In this document: positions 7,871-15,388 of the stretch, piece by piece
Layout of the letters: the number at the start of each line of letters is the position of its first letter
Position numbering within the stretch: the first letter of the stretch is position 1
DNA from: CAZNRY01 sp964575675
Lineage (GTDB): Bacteria; Eisenbacteria; RBG-16-71-46; CAIMUX01; VGJL01
Assembly (NCBI GenBank): GCA_964575675.1
Contig: CAZNRY010000084.1
Coordinates: 1-17,999, forward strand
Direction of reading: 5' to 3'
Length of the DNA stretch: 17,999 nucleotides
The notes under the pieces: model-generated
The model's input: the letters and a program-made list of their open reading frames with translations, nothing else
Database searches by the model: none
Told to the model about the DNA's origin: nothing
Translations under genes and position numbers: made by a program

Positions 7871-9382
7871 ATGCAGGCCTTTGCAAGATGGACCCTGTGG
7901 TTTGCCGGCGCGTTCTTCGCGCTTTCTCTGACGGGGTGTGGGGAGCGGGGCGTTGGCACGCTTTTTCGGGCAGAGCGCGACCTCTGGCAGGCATCCCGGA
8001 TGGAGAAGGCGCTGCGTATTGGACCGGACACCCCTCCGACAACCACCGAGACGGAACGGGTTCTGTCGGCCTACAGGAGGCTCTTGACCGCGCATCCGGG
8101 GGTCGTCGGGCAAGCGGCCGACACGTCCATCGCCCACGGCATCGGGCGGGTGCGAGCGAAGGCGATGATGGGCATCGTTCGGATGCACCGACTCCGCAGC
8201 GAACCGGCCGAGGTGCGCCGTCAGCTCGACGAGGCGCGCAAGGCGTTTACTTGGGACCTCAATCTGACCCTGCGCTTCGACCAAGAGCTGGCTGAGGAGC
8301 TCCGCGCCGCGGGCGAACTCGAGGCTGCGGCGAGGATGTTCCAGGAGATGGCCTCCACCTTGCCGGCTCGCCGCGCCGACGGACGCCCGGTCATCCCGGT
8401 CCAGGACGCGCCGATCCGCGCGGCGGACATCCTGAACGAGATGGGCAGGCAGGAGGAGGCGATGGCCGAGTTGGATCGCGCCGAAGCCTACTACCGCGCG
8501 CTGATACAAGAGAACCCCGACGATGAGGCCGCATCCCTCGCGTGGCTCGAACTCGGTTCCGTGGCCTCGCGCCGGGGGCAGTTCGACAAGGCTGCCGAGG
8601 TGTTGGAGAAGGCGAGGCGGAGCCCCGGGGCGAGGGCGATGGAACCGCGCATCCTGCTCATCCTGGGCACCCTTCAGCAGGAGGCTCGCAAGAACCCGGA
8701 GGCGGCGGCTTCCGTATTCCTCGAGCTGGTCGAGAAGTTCCCGAACGACCCGGTTGCGCCCGAGGCTCTGATCCGGCGCGGCGCCGCTCTGGCCGATCTC
8801 GGACGCTACGACGAAGCCCTTGCGGCCCTGCAGCGCCTGAAGGAATCGTATGCCCGCGACCGATCGAGCGGGGCGAAGGGAGACCTCCTCGCGGCGCGAA
8901 TCCTCATCCGGGCGGGGCGCTGGCCCGACGCGCTGAGCCGCTATCGCACCTTGATGGCGGACTACTCGACGAGTCCCGAGGCGGTTGGATCGCCCTTCGA
9001 GATCGAAGCCCACTACAGGGAGATTGGGGAGAGCGACGCAGCGGTCAACACGATGGAGCGCGCACTCGTGCAGTACGCCGAGCTGCGCGACGCCTATCCG
9101 GGGAGTGCCATCGCCTGGACCGCCGACGAGAGCGGCGCGCGCGCATTGATTCGGCTGAACCGGTATGAGGAAGCGGTCGCCAAGCTCGTCTCGATGCCGG
9201 ACCTCTATCCGCGCGACCCCCGCAACCCGGTCGCCCTTCTCCAGGCCGCCGGCATCGCCGCCGAGAGGTTGAACGACCGTCCGAGGGCCGCCGATCTGCT
9301 CGATCAGATGGCCGTACGGTACCCCCGCTCTCCTTTGGCTCCGAAAGCGCAGGAAGAGGCGGCCCGCCTGCGGGGGAAATGA
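7871..9382 (+). CDS. TPR-repeat lipoprotein
   Basis: This is a 503-residue exported protein. Residues 1-22 form a signal peptide ending in a lipobox, LTGC, with Cys23 the likely lipidated residue. The body is alpha-helical with repeated TPR-like units, clearest at about 195-225 (NEMGRQEEAMAELDRAEAYY), 230-265 (LELGSVASRRGQFDKAAEVL), 270-300 and 300-335 (RRGAALADLGRYDEALAALQ). A last unit near the C-terminus (about 460-503) resembles the ends of YbgF/BamD-type proteins. TPR lipoproteins often act as periplasmic scaffolds in exopolysaccharide secretion (AlgK, PelB-like), and a TPR lipoprotein called PrsT accompanies many exosortase systems. Which of these this is cannot be decided here. AGGAGG overlaps the upstream stop codon and lies 7 nt before ATG 7871. 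The same frame is open far upstream, but that part overlaps the preceding gene and lacks a signal. Confidence 0.88.
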   Translation: MQAFARWTLWFAGAFFALSLTGCGERGVGTLFRAERDLWQASRMEKALRIGPDTPPTTTETERVLSAYRRLLTAHPGVVGQAADTSIAHGIGRVRAKAMMGIVRMHRLRSEPAEVRRQLDEARKAFTWDLNLTLRFDQELAEELRAAGELEAAARMFQEMASTLPARRADGRPVIPVQDAPIRAADILNEMGRQEEAMAELDRAEAYYRALIQENPDDEAASLAWLELGSVASRRGQFDKAAEVLEKARRSPGARAMEPRILLILGTLQQEARKNPEAAASVFLELVEKFPNDPVAPEALIRRGAALADLGRYDEALAALQRLKESYARDRSSGAKGDLLAARILIRAGRWPDALSRYRTLMADYSTSPEAVGSPFEIEAHYREIGESDAAVNTMERALVQYAELRDAYPGSAIAWTADESGARALIRLNRYEEAVAKLVSMPDLYPRDPRNPVALLQAAGIAAERLNDRPRAADLLDQMAVRYPRSPLAPKAQEEAARLRGK

Positions 9383-9404
9383 GCGGCGCAAGGCAGGTAT
9401 CGAG

Positions 9405-10910
9405 ATGATCCCCTTCTATTGGATGACGGGTGGGATCCTCGTGATCGTGCTCGCGGGGTTGGGGGCGGCCCGATGTTCCAGCCGCGCCGGGGTCCCCCTC
9501 ACCCTTGGGGGACTCGGGCTGGGACTTTCCTTTCTTTTCGCGGCGGGGTTGAATCTCGATCCGCCGATTCTCTCGCAAGCCCTGCTGACACGCCTGCTCT
9601 GGATCACGCTTCTGCTGACAACCCCGTTGTGGGGCGCATTCTCCTTCCGTCTCGGACGGGAAGACGCGCGCCGGCCGGGGCGGAACGAGAGAATCGCCGT
9701 GGCGCTGCTCTGGGCGGTGGCGGGGATCTTGGCCGTCGGCGGCCTGTCGAAACCCCCGGTCGTCTTCCACTCGATCATCGAGGGTGGAGCGCGATTTCTC
9801 CTCGCGCCGCCGTTCGGTCGAGCAGCGATCGTTCATGCCATGACCGGGATCGCGCTCGCGCTTTGGACGATGCACGCAACGCTGAACGCCGCGCGCGCCT
9901 CGGGCCGTAGGAGAGTTTCCCTCGCTGTCTATTCCCTGGTGCCGATTGCGGTGACGAGCTTCTACCTGTTGGCCGAGACGCTTCTCTACGAGCAGCTGAC
10001 CGTCAGAAAGGCGATGTTGCTCGTTCCCGCCTCCGTCGTCTCCCTCGGTGTTCTGGCCCTCGTGCTCCGACTTCCAGACCTGGGGGAGAGGAGCCTCGCG
10101 GCTGATCGCAGCATCTCCTACACGCCCGCCGTTCCGGTTGCCTTGGGCAGTTGCCTTGTGACGCTCGCCCTGCTGGCCGAGCTCGTGCGCAAAGTCGGAT
10201 TGGGGGGATCGCCGGGATGGGAAGAGGGGGCTTCCGTTTTCGTGCTCGCGATCGTTTTCGTGCTCTGGGTCTTCTCCGGACTGAGGGATGAGATCGGACG
10301 ATTCGCGAATCGCGGATTCTACGCGGCCCGCTCCGACTACAAGGATGTCTGGCAGCGCGTTGACCAGGCGATCGAGGCGGCGGGCACCCCCGCGGACCTC
10401 ATGTCTGGCTTGGAAGCGGCGCTCCGCGCGACTCTCGGGCCTCTGCGGGTCCAGATTTGGTTGAGCGAGCAGGCATCCGGGGACCTGATCCCCGTGGCAG
10501 CGGAGCACCTACCGCGGCTGCCGATTGGGCACCCCTTGCGCCGGGCCATGGAGGGCAGCAAGCGGGCCTTGGTCTTGGCAGGCGGGGCAACGAAAGTGGG
10601 GGAGATCCCGTTGCACCTCGCATGCGAGATCCTGCGGCAACGCCACGGGCTCCGCGTATTCTGCCCGATAACGTCGGACGAGAGGCTCGTCGGCTTGCTC
10701 GCGTGCGGACCCGCTGGGGGACGCACATTCCATCCCGAGGATCTCGAACTCTTGCGCTTGATCGGCGAGCGACTCGGGGGCGTGGGCTTGGCGGCGAAGG
10801 CGCGGGCGGGCTCGAGCTCCGGGCCTCCACCTCCACCGCCCGACGCCGTAGCGGCAAGGAACGCTGGAAATGACGTCGCAACCTCGCGGATCATTCGCCC
10901 CACGGTCTGA
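9405..10910 (+). CDS. PrsK-like membrane/GAF protein lacking a histidine-kinase domain
   Basis: This 501-residue protein has about eight membrane helices in residues 1-295. A short cytoplasmic linker FANRGFYAARSDYKDVW (about 300-316) follows, then a GAF-like domain (about 325-465, ending with TFHPEDLELLRLIGERLG). A low-complexity tail contains a Pro run (about 475-480). The helices + F-Y-x-x-(R/K)-x-D-Y-(R/K) linker + GAF layout is that of PrsK, the exosortase-linked sensor kinase. PrsK normally continues with a dimerisation/phosphoacceptor helix and an HATPase domain of about 200 residues. Here the protein stops, and no H-box, N-box or G-box is present; the next gene begins in another frame. 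No frameshifted kinase remnant is seen downstream. The protein may sense a small ligand or redox state and act through a partner. A GGCAGG weak Shine-Dalgarno precedes ATG 9405, 22 nt after the TPR gene. The GAF call is good; the PrsK link is inference. Confidence 0.72.
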   Translation: MIPFYWMTGGILVIVLAGLGAARCSSRAGVPLTLGGLGLGLSFLFAAGLNLDPPILSQALLTRLLWITLLLTTPLWGAFSFRLGREDARRPGRNERIAVALLWAVAGILAVGGLSKPPVVFHSIIEGGARFLLAPPFGRAAIVHAMTGIALALWTMHATLNAARASGRRRVSLAVYSLVPIAVTSFYLLAETLLYEQLTVRKAMLLVPASVVSLGVLALVLRLPDLGERSLAADRSISYTPAVPVALGSCLVTLALLAELVRKVGLGGSPGWEEGASVFVLAIVFVLWVFSGLRDEIGRFANRGFYAARSDYKDVWQRVDQAIEAAGTPADLMSGLEAALRATLGPLRVQIWLSEQASGDLIPVAAEHLPRLPIGHPLRRAMEGSKRALVLAGGATKVGEIPLHLACEILRQRHGLRVFCPITSDERLVGLLACGPAGGRTFHPEDLELLRLIGERLGGVGLAAKARAGSSSGPPPPPPDAVAARNAGNDVATSRIIRPTV

Positions 10911-12345
10911 GCGGGGGCAGAGTGCGGGGCCGATCCCGCCCTCTTCCCAACCGGGCGAGGTGCTGGAGCGCAACCGCACGCTCCTCGTCACAGCTGGCGC
11001 CATGCTCCTCGCCGTCGCGTTCGGGTTGCTCCTGCCGCTGCTCGGCTATCGCTTCGACCAGGCCACGCACCGGCTTTTCAAGATCCTGGCGGTCGGGGTC
11101 GTCGTGGCCCTGTTTCTCACTCGCCCGCGCTGGCTTCCGGCCTTCCTGTGCCTCGCGCTGCCCTTTGCGGATTGGTTGCCCAAGTCGCCGATTCCGCTGC
11201 TCAATGCAGCGAACCTTCTCGTGGTCGGCTCGCTGGCCGGCGTCTTCCTGTTGACCCTGAAGGGCGAAGCGCATCCGATCATGCGGAGTCCCCTGAACGC
11301 GCCGATCTTCATTTTCCTCCTTTGGGTGCTTCTGTCGTGGGCGTACGGCGCGTTTCTCTGGCCCGATCGATCCTCCGGAGGGTTCGAGCGCCTGAAGTAC
11401 GTTTGGGGGGTCTTGTCCGGGTTTCTCGTCTTCTTCGCCGTGACGCATCTCCTCAAGGACCGGGCAGCGGTCTGGCGGACGGTCGGAGTATTGATCCTCG
11501 GCTCGACGCTCGGCTTGCTCGGTCCCGTGCGAGAGAGCATCCAGGAAGGCTTTGGAACGCGCACGCTCGGGGGGGTCGGCGACATTAACCGGATGGGAGC
11601 TTTCCTCGCATTGACGAGCGTCCTCGCCTTCTGCCTGATCCCCGCCTTTCGGGGGTGGCGCAAGCTCGGCGCCGTGCTCGCCGCGGTCCTCTCGGCGGTG
11701 GGGCTGGTGCTCCCGAACTCTCGCGGGGCATACGTCGGCTTCATCGTTGCATCCTTCCCGCAGGCCGTGCGAACGAGTGTCGCGGGGACGATCCTCCTGT
11801 TCGCCTTCCTGGCCAGCGGAGCGCTTTGGGCGCCGGCGTTCGTGAAGGAACGCGCCGTCAGCACCTGGCAGGCGGCTGCGGCTGAGGACAAGCAGAGCGC
11901 CCTCGATCTCGACTCGGGAGGACGAATCACCGTATGGAAGGAGATCCTGAAGGTGATCGGGGAGAACCCGGTCGTCGGCGTCGGGTTCGGCAACCTGATC
12001 GAGGCAACCGGGTTGAGTTCCGGTCTCTACAAGCATGCCCACAACATGTACCTGGAGGTGGCGGGGGAGATGGGGCTGATCGGGCTCGCCTTGCTCCTTT
12101 GGATCTGGATCTCCGCCTGGCGCCTCGGCTCGCTTCTTCTGCGGCGAGGGGGCAGAACGCGAGCTCTAGGCCTGGCCTACCATGGAGTGATCGTCTGCCT
12201 GGTTGTCTCAAACCTGTTCGGGCAACGGTTCCTCGATTTCAGCCTCTCGGGGTTCTTCTTCTTGTTCTCCGGATTGGTTGCGCTCGAGGAGCGGTTCACG
12301 AGAAGCGGCGCGCCTGATCAGCCGGGCCCGGCGCCGGCGCGCTAG
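10870..12345 (+). CDS. O-antigen ligase / Wzy-type polymerase (Wzy_C family)
   Basis: This 491-residue protein has about ten or more membrane helices and a soluble N-terminal tail of about 35 residues. The large periplasmic loop (about 320-395) contains GGRITVWKEI (about 350-359), NPVVGVGFGN (about 366-375) and HAHNMYLEVAGEMGLIG (about 389-405, His391). These are the typical signature of the O-antigen ligase/Wzy_C family. An arginine at about 285 (NSRGAY) also matches family practice. Members transfer or polymerise undecaprenyl-linked glycans in the periplasm, so this is the best candidate polymerase or ligase for the locus. The ATG at 10870 lies 41 nt inside the preceding gene, with AAGGA 9 nt upstream, which indicates translational coupling. 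The last 20 codons include GC-rich palindromes (12321-12332 and 12331-12340). Polymerase and ligase cannot be told apart from sequence alone. Confidence 0.88.
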   Translation: MTSQPRGSFAPRSERGQSAGPIPPSSQPGEVLERNRTLLVTAGAMLLAVAFGLLLPLLGYRFDQATHRLFKILAVGVVVALFLTRPRWLPAFLCLALPFADWLPKSPIPLLNAANLLVVGSLAGVFLLTLKGEAHPIMRSPLNAPIFIFLLWVLLSWAYGAFLWPDRSSGGFERLKYVWGVLSGFLVFFAVTHLLKDRAAVWRTVGVLILGSTLGLLGPVRESIQEGFGTRTLGGVGDINRMGAFLALTSVLAFCLIPAFRGWRKLGAVLAAVLSAVGLVLPNSRGAYVGFIVASFPQAVRTSVAGTILLFAFLASGALWAPAFVKERAVSTWQAAAAEDKQSALDLDSGGRITVWKEILKVIGENPVVGVGFGNLIEATGLSSGLYKHAHNMYLEVAGEMGLIGLALLLWIWISAWRLGSLLLRRGGRTRALGLAYHGVIVCLVVSNLFGQRFLDFSLSGFFFLFSGLVALEERFTRSGAPDQPGPAPAR

Positions 12346-12396
12346 AATGACTGGGCAAGTGTTGCGTCGGACTTGACGATGATCCGTACGTCGGCG

Positions 12397-12427
12397 TTCA
12401 GCCGGCCTGGCGACCGGTCCGGCTGAA
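12397..12427. other. Intergenic hairpin, 9-bp perfect stem
   Basis: TTCAGCCGG (12397-12405) pairs perfectly with CCGGCTGAA (12419-12427) across a 13-nt loop. It lies in the 104-nt gap between the polymerase/ligase gene and the PEGA gene, about 22 nt before the next start codon. No T-run follows on either strand, so it is not a typical intrinsic terminator. It could be a Rho-assisted end, an mRNA-processing or stability structure, or an operator; nothing in the sequence decides between these. Confidence 0.55.
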
Positions 12428-12449
12428 AGCACACGGCTAGGGAGGCCAA

Positions 12450-13283
12450 ATGATACCGACTGGAACCAGACCACCCCTGGGACGCGCGGGGGTCGCCGCA
12501 TGGCTTCTGCCGCTGCTGGCGGCCGCGCTCGTCTGCCCATCGGCGGACGCGCAGATTCCGACCGCAGCGCCGCCCGCGCCCGAGTCTCCGCCGACCGGGA
12601 TCCTCCGCATTCGTTCGGAACCATCCGGGGCCATGATCCGGCTTTACGGGGAGCACCGTTGGACGGGGACGACGCCATGGGACCTCCAGCGTGGAATCGA
12701 GGGCGTCTATCGCGTCGTGGCGCACATGGATGGCTATGAGGCGTGGCAGCGGAAGGTCTCGGTCGTGAGAGGGGAGAGCCGCGAGCTCGAAATCCGCCTG
12801 ACGCCCAAGCAGCCGTGGAAGGCGGGGATCCGATCGATGATTCTCCCAGGTTGGGGACAGGTCTATGGCGAGCGAAGAACCAAAGGGGGGATCTTCATGG
12901 TCGGCACGCTCGCCCTCGCCGGGGGCCTCGTCTGGGCCGATGAGGAGTATCGCAACCGCACCGACGACTATCGAAGCGCCCGCCAGACCTACCTCGATGC
13001 GACGAGCATCGAGGAGCTTGACGCGCTGCGCGCTCGCGCCGACAGGGCCCGGGGACGCGCGGACCGCGCATACGACCGAAGGAGGGTTTTCCTGTACACC
13101 GCAGCCGGGGCCTACGCGGCCTCGGTTCTCGATGCCTTCCTCCTCTTCCCGGCTCCGGCAGAGGGCAGCTTCGCATCGGTGTCGCCCTGGGGTGAGCGAG
13201 GACCGCAGATTTCCCTCGGCGCTCCGCGTGGAGAGCTCGCCCTTGCACTCCGGTGGACGCGAATGGAAGGGGGCGCACGGTGA
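12450..13283 (+). CDS. Secreted PEGA-domain protein with a DUF5683-like C-terminal region
   Basis: This is a 277-residue protein. A signal peptide (about 1-35) ends in ADA-Q. A Pro/Ala-rich linker leads to a PEGA domain (about 50-119): RIRSEPSGAMIRLYGE, then WTGTTPWDL, then YRVVAHMDGYEAW, the usual beta-sheet pattern of this surface-binding module. The C-terminal part (about 121-235) opens with KAGIRSMILPGWGQVYGER and contains two hydrophobic helices (about 148-163 and 214-233) separated by an Arg/Asp-rich helix. The P-G-W-G-Q-x-Y motif matches DUF5683-like membrane proteins. PEGA modules are thought to bind glycans or cell wall, so a role in anchoring the polymer to the surface is plausible but unproven. 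GGGAGG precedes ATG 12450 by only 4 nt. The TGA overlaps the next ATG by 1 nt, so the two genes form a unit. Confidence 0.8.
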   Translation: MIPTGTRPPLGRAGVAAWLLPLLAAALVCPSADAQIPTAAPPAPESPPTGILRIRSEPSGAMIRLYGEHRWTGTTPWDLQRGIEGVYRVVAHMDGYEAWQRKVSVVRGESRELEIRLTPKQPWKAGIRSMILPGWGQVYGERRTKGGIFMVGTLALAGGLVWADEEYRNRTDDYRSARQTYLDATSIEELDALRARADRARGRADRAYDRRRVFLYTAAGAYAASVLDAFLLFPAPAEGSFASVSPWGERGPQISLGAPRGELALALRWTRMEGGAR

Positions 13284-15178
13284 TGGAGTTCAGAATCGGG
13301 CGGCTCGCCCCGGCGCTGATTCTTGTGGCGGCCGCAATCGGATGCACGAAAGACCACGACCTCGGCCTGGGCAATCAGCGGGATCCCTACTACGGGGGGC
13401 AGAAGCCCCCTGTGCCGTTCAATGTTCTGCTCAGCGTGGGCAACCGCAGCGTCTCGGTGTCGTGGGAGCTACCCGATTCCGGCTCCGCTTCGCGCGTTCG
13501 CTCCTATCGGGTCTACCGCCGGGCGAGCACCACGGAGGATCCCGAGCTGGCCGACTCCTCGCGAAGCAGCCCCCTGGGAATCGAGGGACTCAGGAACGGC
13601 CAGCTTCTCGCATTCTCGGTGAGCGCCGTCCTCGACAACGGCCTCGAGGGCATCCGGTCGAGGGAGGCGATGGCGAGTCCAGGTCTCTTCTCGGTTCTCG
13701 TGAACGACGGTGGGGATGTGACCGGAAATCGGCAGGTCCGTCTGGGCCTTGAGGCGCCCGAAGGGACCGCAGCCGTGGAGTTGGGATCGAGTCCCGATCT
13801 CTCCGGGGCCGTTTCACAGGATTTCCAGCGGATGATCTCCTGGATCCTCGATGACGGGGATGGGGAGAAGAGCGTTTACGCACGGTTCACAGACGGCGAG
13901 GGGAATCCCTCGGAAACCGTCTCGGATCGCATCCGCCTGGATACGACCGCCGACATCCTCTCATTCGGCTTCAGCGGCAGCGAGGAACGGGTTCCCGGGG
14001 AGGAGATTGCCTTCACCCTCGATGCGGGAGAAGCGGCCGGCGTGGCGCAGGTCGAGATCGCGCGCGGTAGCGCCAGGCGCACGATGAGGGACGATGGCGT
14101 CGCACCGGACCTCACGGCTCAAGATGGGATCTACACGCTGCGCTACGAGGCGGAGATCTCCCATCAGTTCATCGGCGCGGAGGTGATCGGGCATTTCACC
14201 GACGAGGCGGGAAACACCGCCGCCGAACGTCCGGCAGCCCGACGGTTGACCGTGCACACCTTGCCCCCGGCGCTCGTCCTCGAGAACCCGACCAGCGCCG
14301 ATCCCGAGGAGATCGCGCTGAGCTGGTCCCGCGCAGACGAAGGCACTCCCTTCGCGAGCTACCGGCTCTACAGCGCGGAAGCGGCGGGCGTAGATCATGA
14401 TCCGGCCCGCCGACTGGTTCGCGAGACGGCCTCGCGCGATCAAACGACCTATGCCGACGGCGGAAGGGAGCCCGGCAAGGTTCTCTACTACGTAGTCGAG
14501 CTGGTCGATCCCCAGGGGTTCGCGACGCCAAGCAACGAGGTCTCGGGCGCCCCCCTGGCCAACGAACCGCCGGCGGCCGTTGTGCTGAGCACGCCCTTCG
14601 CAGTGACCGCGGCGTCGGCGAGCCTCAGTTGGGGTCGATCGATGGAGATCGACTTCGCCTCCTACCGCTTGGTCCGCGGGGAGGGGGCGAACCCGCTCAC
14701 CGACCCCGCGCGCAGGATTCTGGCGACGATCTCCGACGTCACAACCACGTTCCATGACGACGGCCTGGAGATCGAGGAAGGGATGACCTACTACTATGCG
14801 GTTCAGGTCGTCGACCGACTCGGCGCGGCCACGGCCAGCAATGTAGTCTCGGCGACCATCGACGACCTCTACCCGGCTGCGGTGACGCTGAGCGCCCCGG
14901 ACACTCTGGGTGAAACGACGATCGGGGTCGCTTGGACCGCCGCCCCGGAGCGCGACTTCCATTCCTACAAGCTCTACCGTTCGGAGAGCGCCGGGGTGGG
15001 GGAGAGCGATCTGTTGATCGCTACGATCTCGGAGGCCGAGCGCACCCGCTGGCTCGACGAGGGGCTGCAGGCGGGCACGAGCTACTACTATAGAATTTAC
15101 GTCCGCGACAAGGGAGCCCACGCCTCGCCATCGAACGAGGTCAACGTGAAGACGGCCAGCGTGAACCCGCGCCCCTAG
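13283..15178 (+). CDS. Lipoprotein with about four fibronectin type III-like domains
   Basis: This is a 631-residue exported protein. A signal peptide ends in a lipobox AIGC with Cys21 as the likely lipidated residue; I therefore chose ATG 13283 rather than the in-frame GTG at 13253. FN3-like units are seen at about 40-130 and, better, at about 328-424, 428-526 and 530-624. The last three each have a W, a Y-x-L-(Y/V)-R strand pattern and an ending S-N-(E/V)-V. The middle region (about 134-325) holds an Ig-like beta segment with DDGVAPDLTAQDGIYTLRY (about 270-288), a pattern common in secreted adhesion-type proteins. The C-terminus (ASVNPRP) has no membrane helix, so it is not a PEP-CTERM substrate. 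It may be a surface adhesin or carbohydrate-binding scaffold; no catalytic domain is visible. The start overlaps the stop of the PEGA gene. The TAG stop coincides with the left end of the palindromic element. Confidence 0.85.
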   Translation: MEFRIGRLAPALILVAAAIGCTKDHDLGLGNQRDPYYGGQKPPVPFNVLLSVGNRSVSVSWELPDSGSASRVRSYRVYRRASTTEDPELADSSRSSPLGIEGLRNGQLLAFSVSAVLDNGLEGIRSREAMASPGLFSVLVNDGGDVTGNRQVRLGLEAPEGTAAVELGSSPDLSGAVSQDFQRMISWILDDGDGEKSVYARFTDGEGNPSETVSDRIRLDTTADILSFGFSGSEERVPGEEIAFTLDAGEAAGVAQVEIARGSARRTMRDDGVAPDLTAQDGIYTLRYEAEISHQFIGAEVIGHFTDEAGNTAAERPAARRLTVHTLPPALVLENPTSADPEEIALSWSRADEGTPFASYRLYSAEAAGVDHDPARRLVRETASRDQTTYADGGREPGKVLYYVVELVDPQGFATPSNEVSGAPLANEPPAAVVLSTPFAVTAASASLSWGRSMEIDFASYRLVRGEGANPLTDPARRILATISDVTTTFHDDGLEIEEGMTYYYAVQVVDRLGAATASNVVSATIDDLYPAAVTLSAPDTLGETTIGVAWTAAPERDFHSYKLYRSESAGVGESDLLIATISEAERTRWLDEGLQAGTSYYYRIYVRDKGAHASPSNEVNVKTASVNPRP

Positions 15179-15360
15179 CCCGCATTTCTCAGCACGGTTC
15201 GTCGCGAAACGGCGTCAGAGGGCCGGAGATGCAAGTCGCGCGATGCGAGGACGACGCAGGCATACTCGGTGCAGTATGCCGAGGAGGCCGAGCGAGCGCG
15301 GCGCAGCAGGTGCGGCCCTAAGCGCCGTTGCAGCAGAATGCTGGTGAGAAATGCGGGCTA
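15176..15360. repeat. Long imperfect palindrome (about 185 nt) with perfect 16-bp ends
   Basis: TAGCCCGCATTTCTCA (15176-15191) and its exact reverse complement TGAGAAATGCGGGCTA (15345-15360) bound the element. Inside, more pairs occur in the correct order: AACGGCG (15208-15214) with CGCCGTT (15323-15329), AGGGCCG (15219-15225) with CGGCCCT (15313-15319), and a central hairpin GGCATACT (15259-15266) with AGTATGCC (15273-15280) around a CGGTGC hexaloop. The whole could fold into one long stem with bulges. It lies between convergent genes and contains no supported ORF. The left end includes the TAG stop of the FN3 lipoprotein. No target duplication is evident, and no U-tract marks a standard terminator. 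Candidates are a MITE-like or REP/BIME-like element, or a bidirectional terminator. Confidence 0.8.
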
Positions 15361-15388
15361 GGCCGCTCAACGAGAAGCGGGGGGCCTG

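Noticed and set aside
7856..9391. Minus-strand open frame of 511 codons opposite the TPR lipoprotein
   Set aside because: Arg-rich shadow without recognisable domains; the + strand shows a lipobox and TPR units with a good ribosome-binding site.
9045..10508. Minus-strand open frame (487 codons) spanning the TPR and GAF genes
   Set aside because: It spans two real + strand genes and is highly charged low-complexity sequence.
12321..12340. GC-rich palindromes (GCCGGGCCCGGC and GCGCCGGCGC) as a terminator
   Set aside because: They lie inside the last codons of the polymerase/ligase gene, and no T-run follows; GC-rich Ala/Pro/Gly codons explain them.
13961..15121. Minus-strand open frame (386 codons) opposite the FN3 lipoprotein
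   Set aside because: No domain motif; the + strand shows repeated FN3 patterns and a lipobox.
15361..15387. Hairpin GGCCGCT/AGCGG-GGGGCC as a terminator of the S41 peptidase gene
   Set aside because: The stem is short and bulged and no T-run follows on the minus strand; the neighbouring long palindrome is a better candidate.
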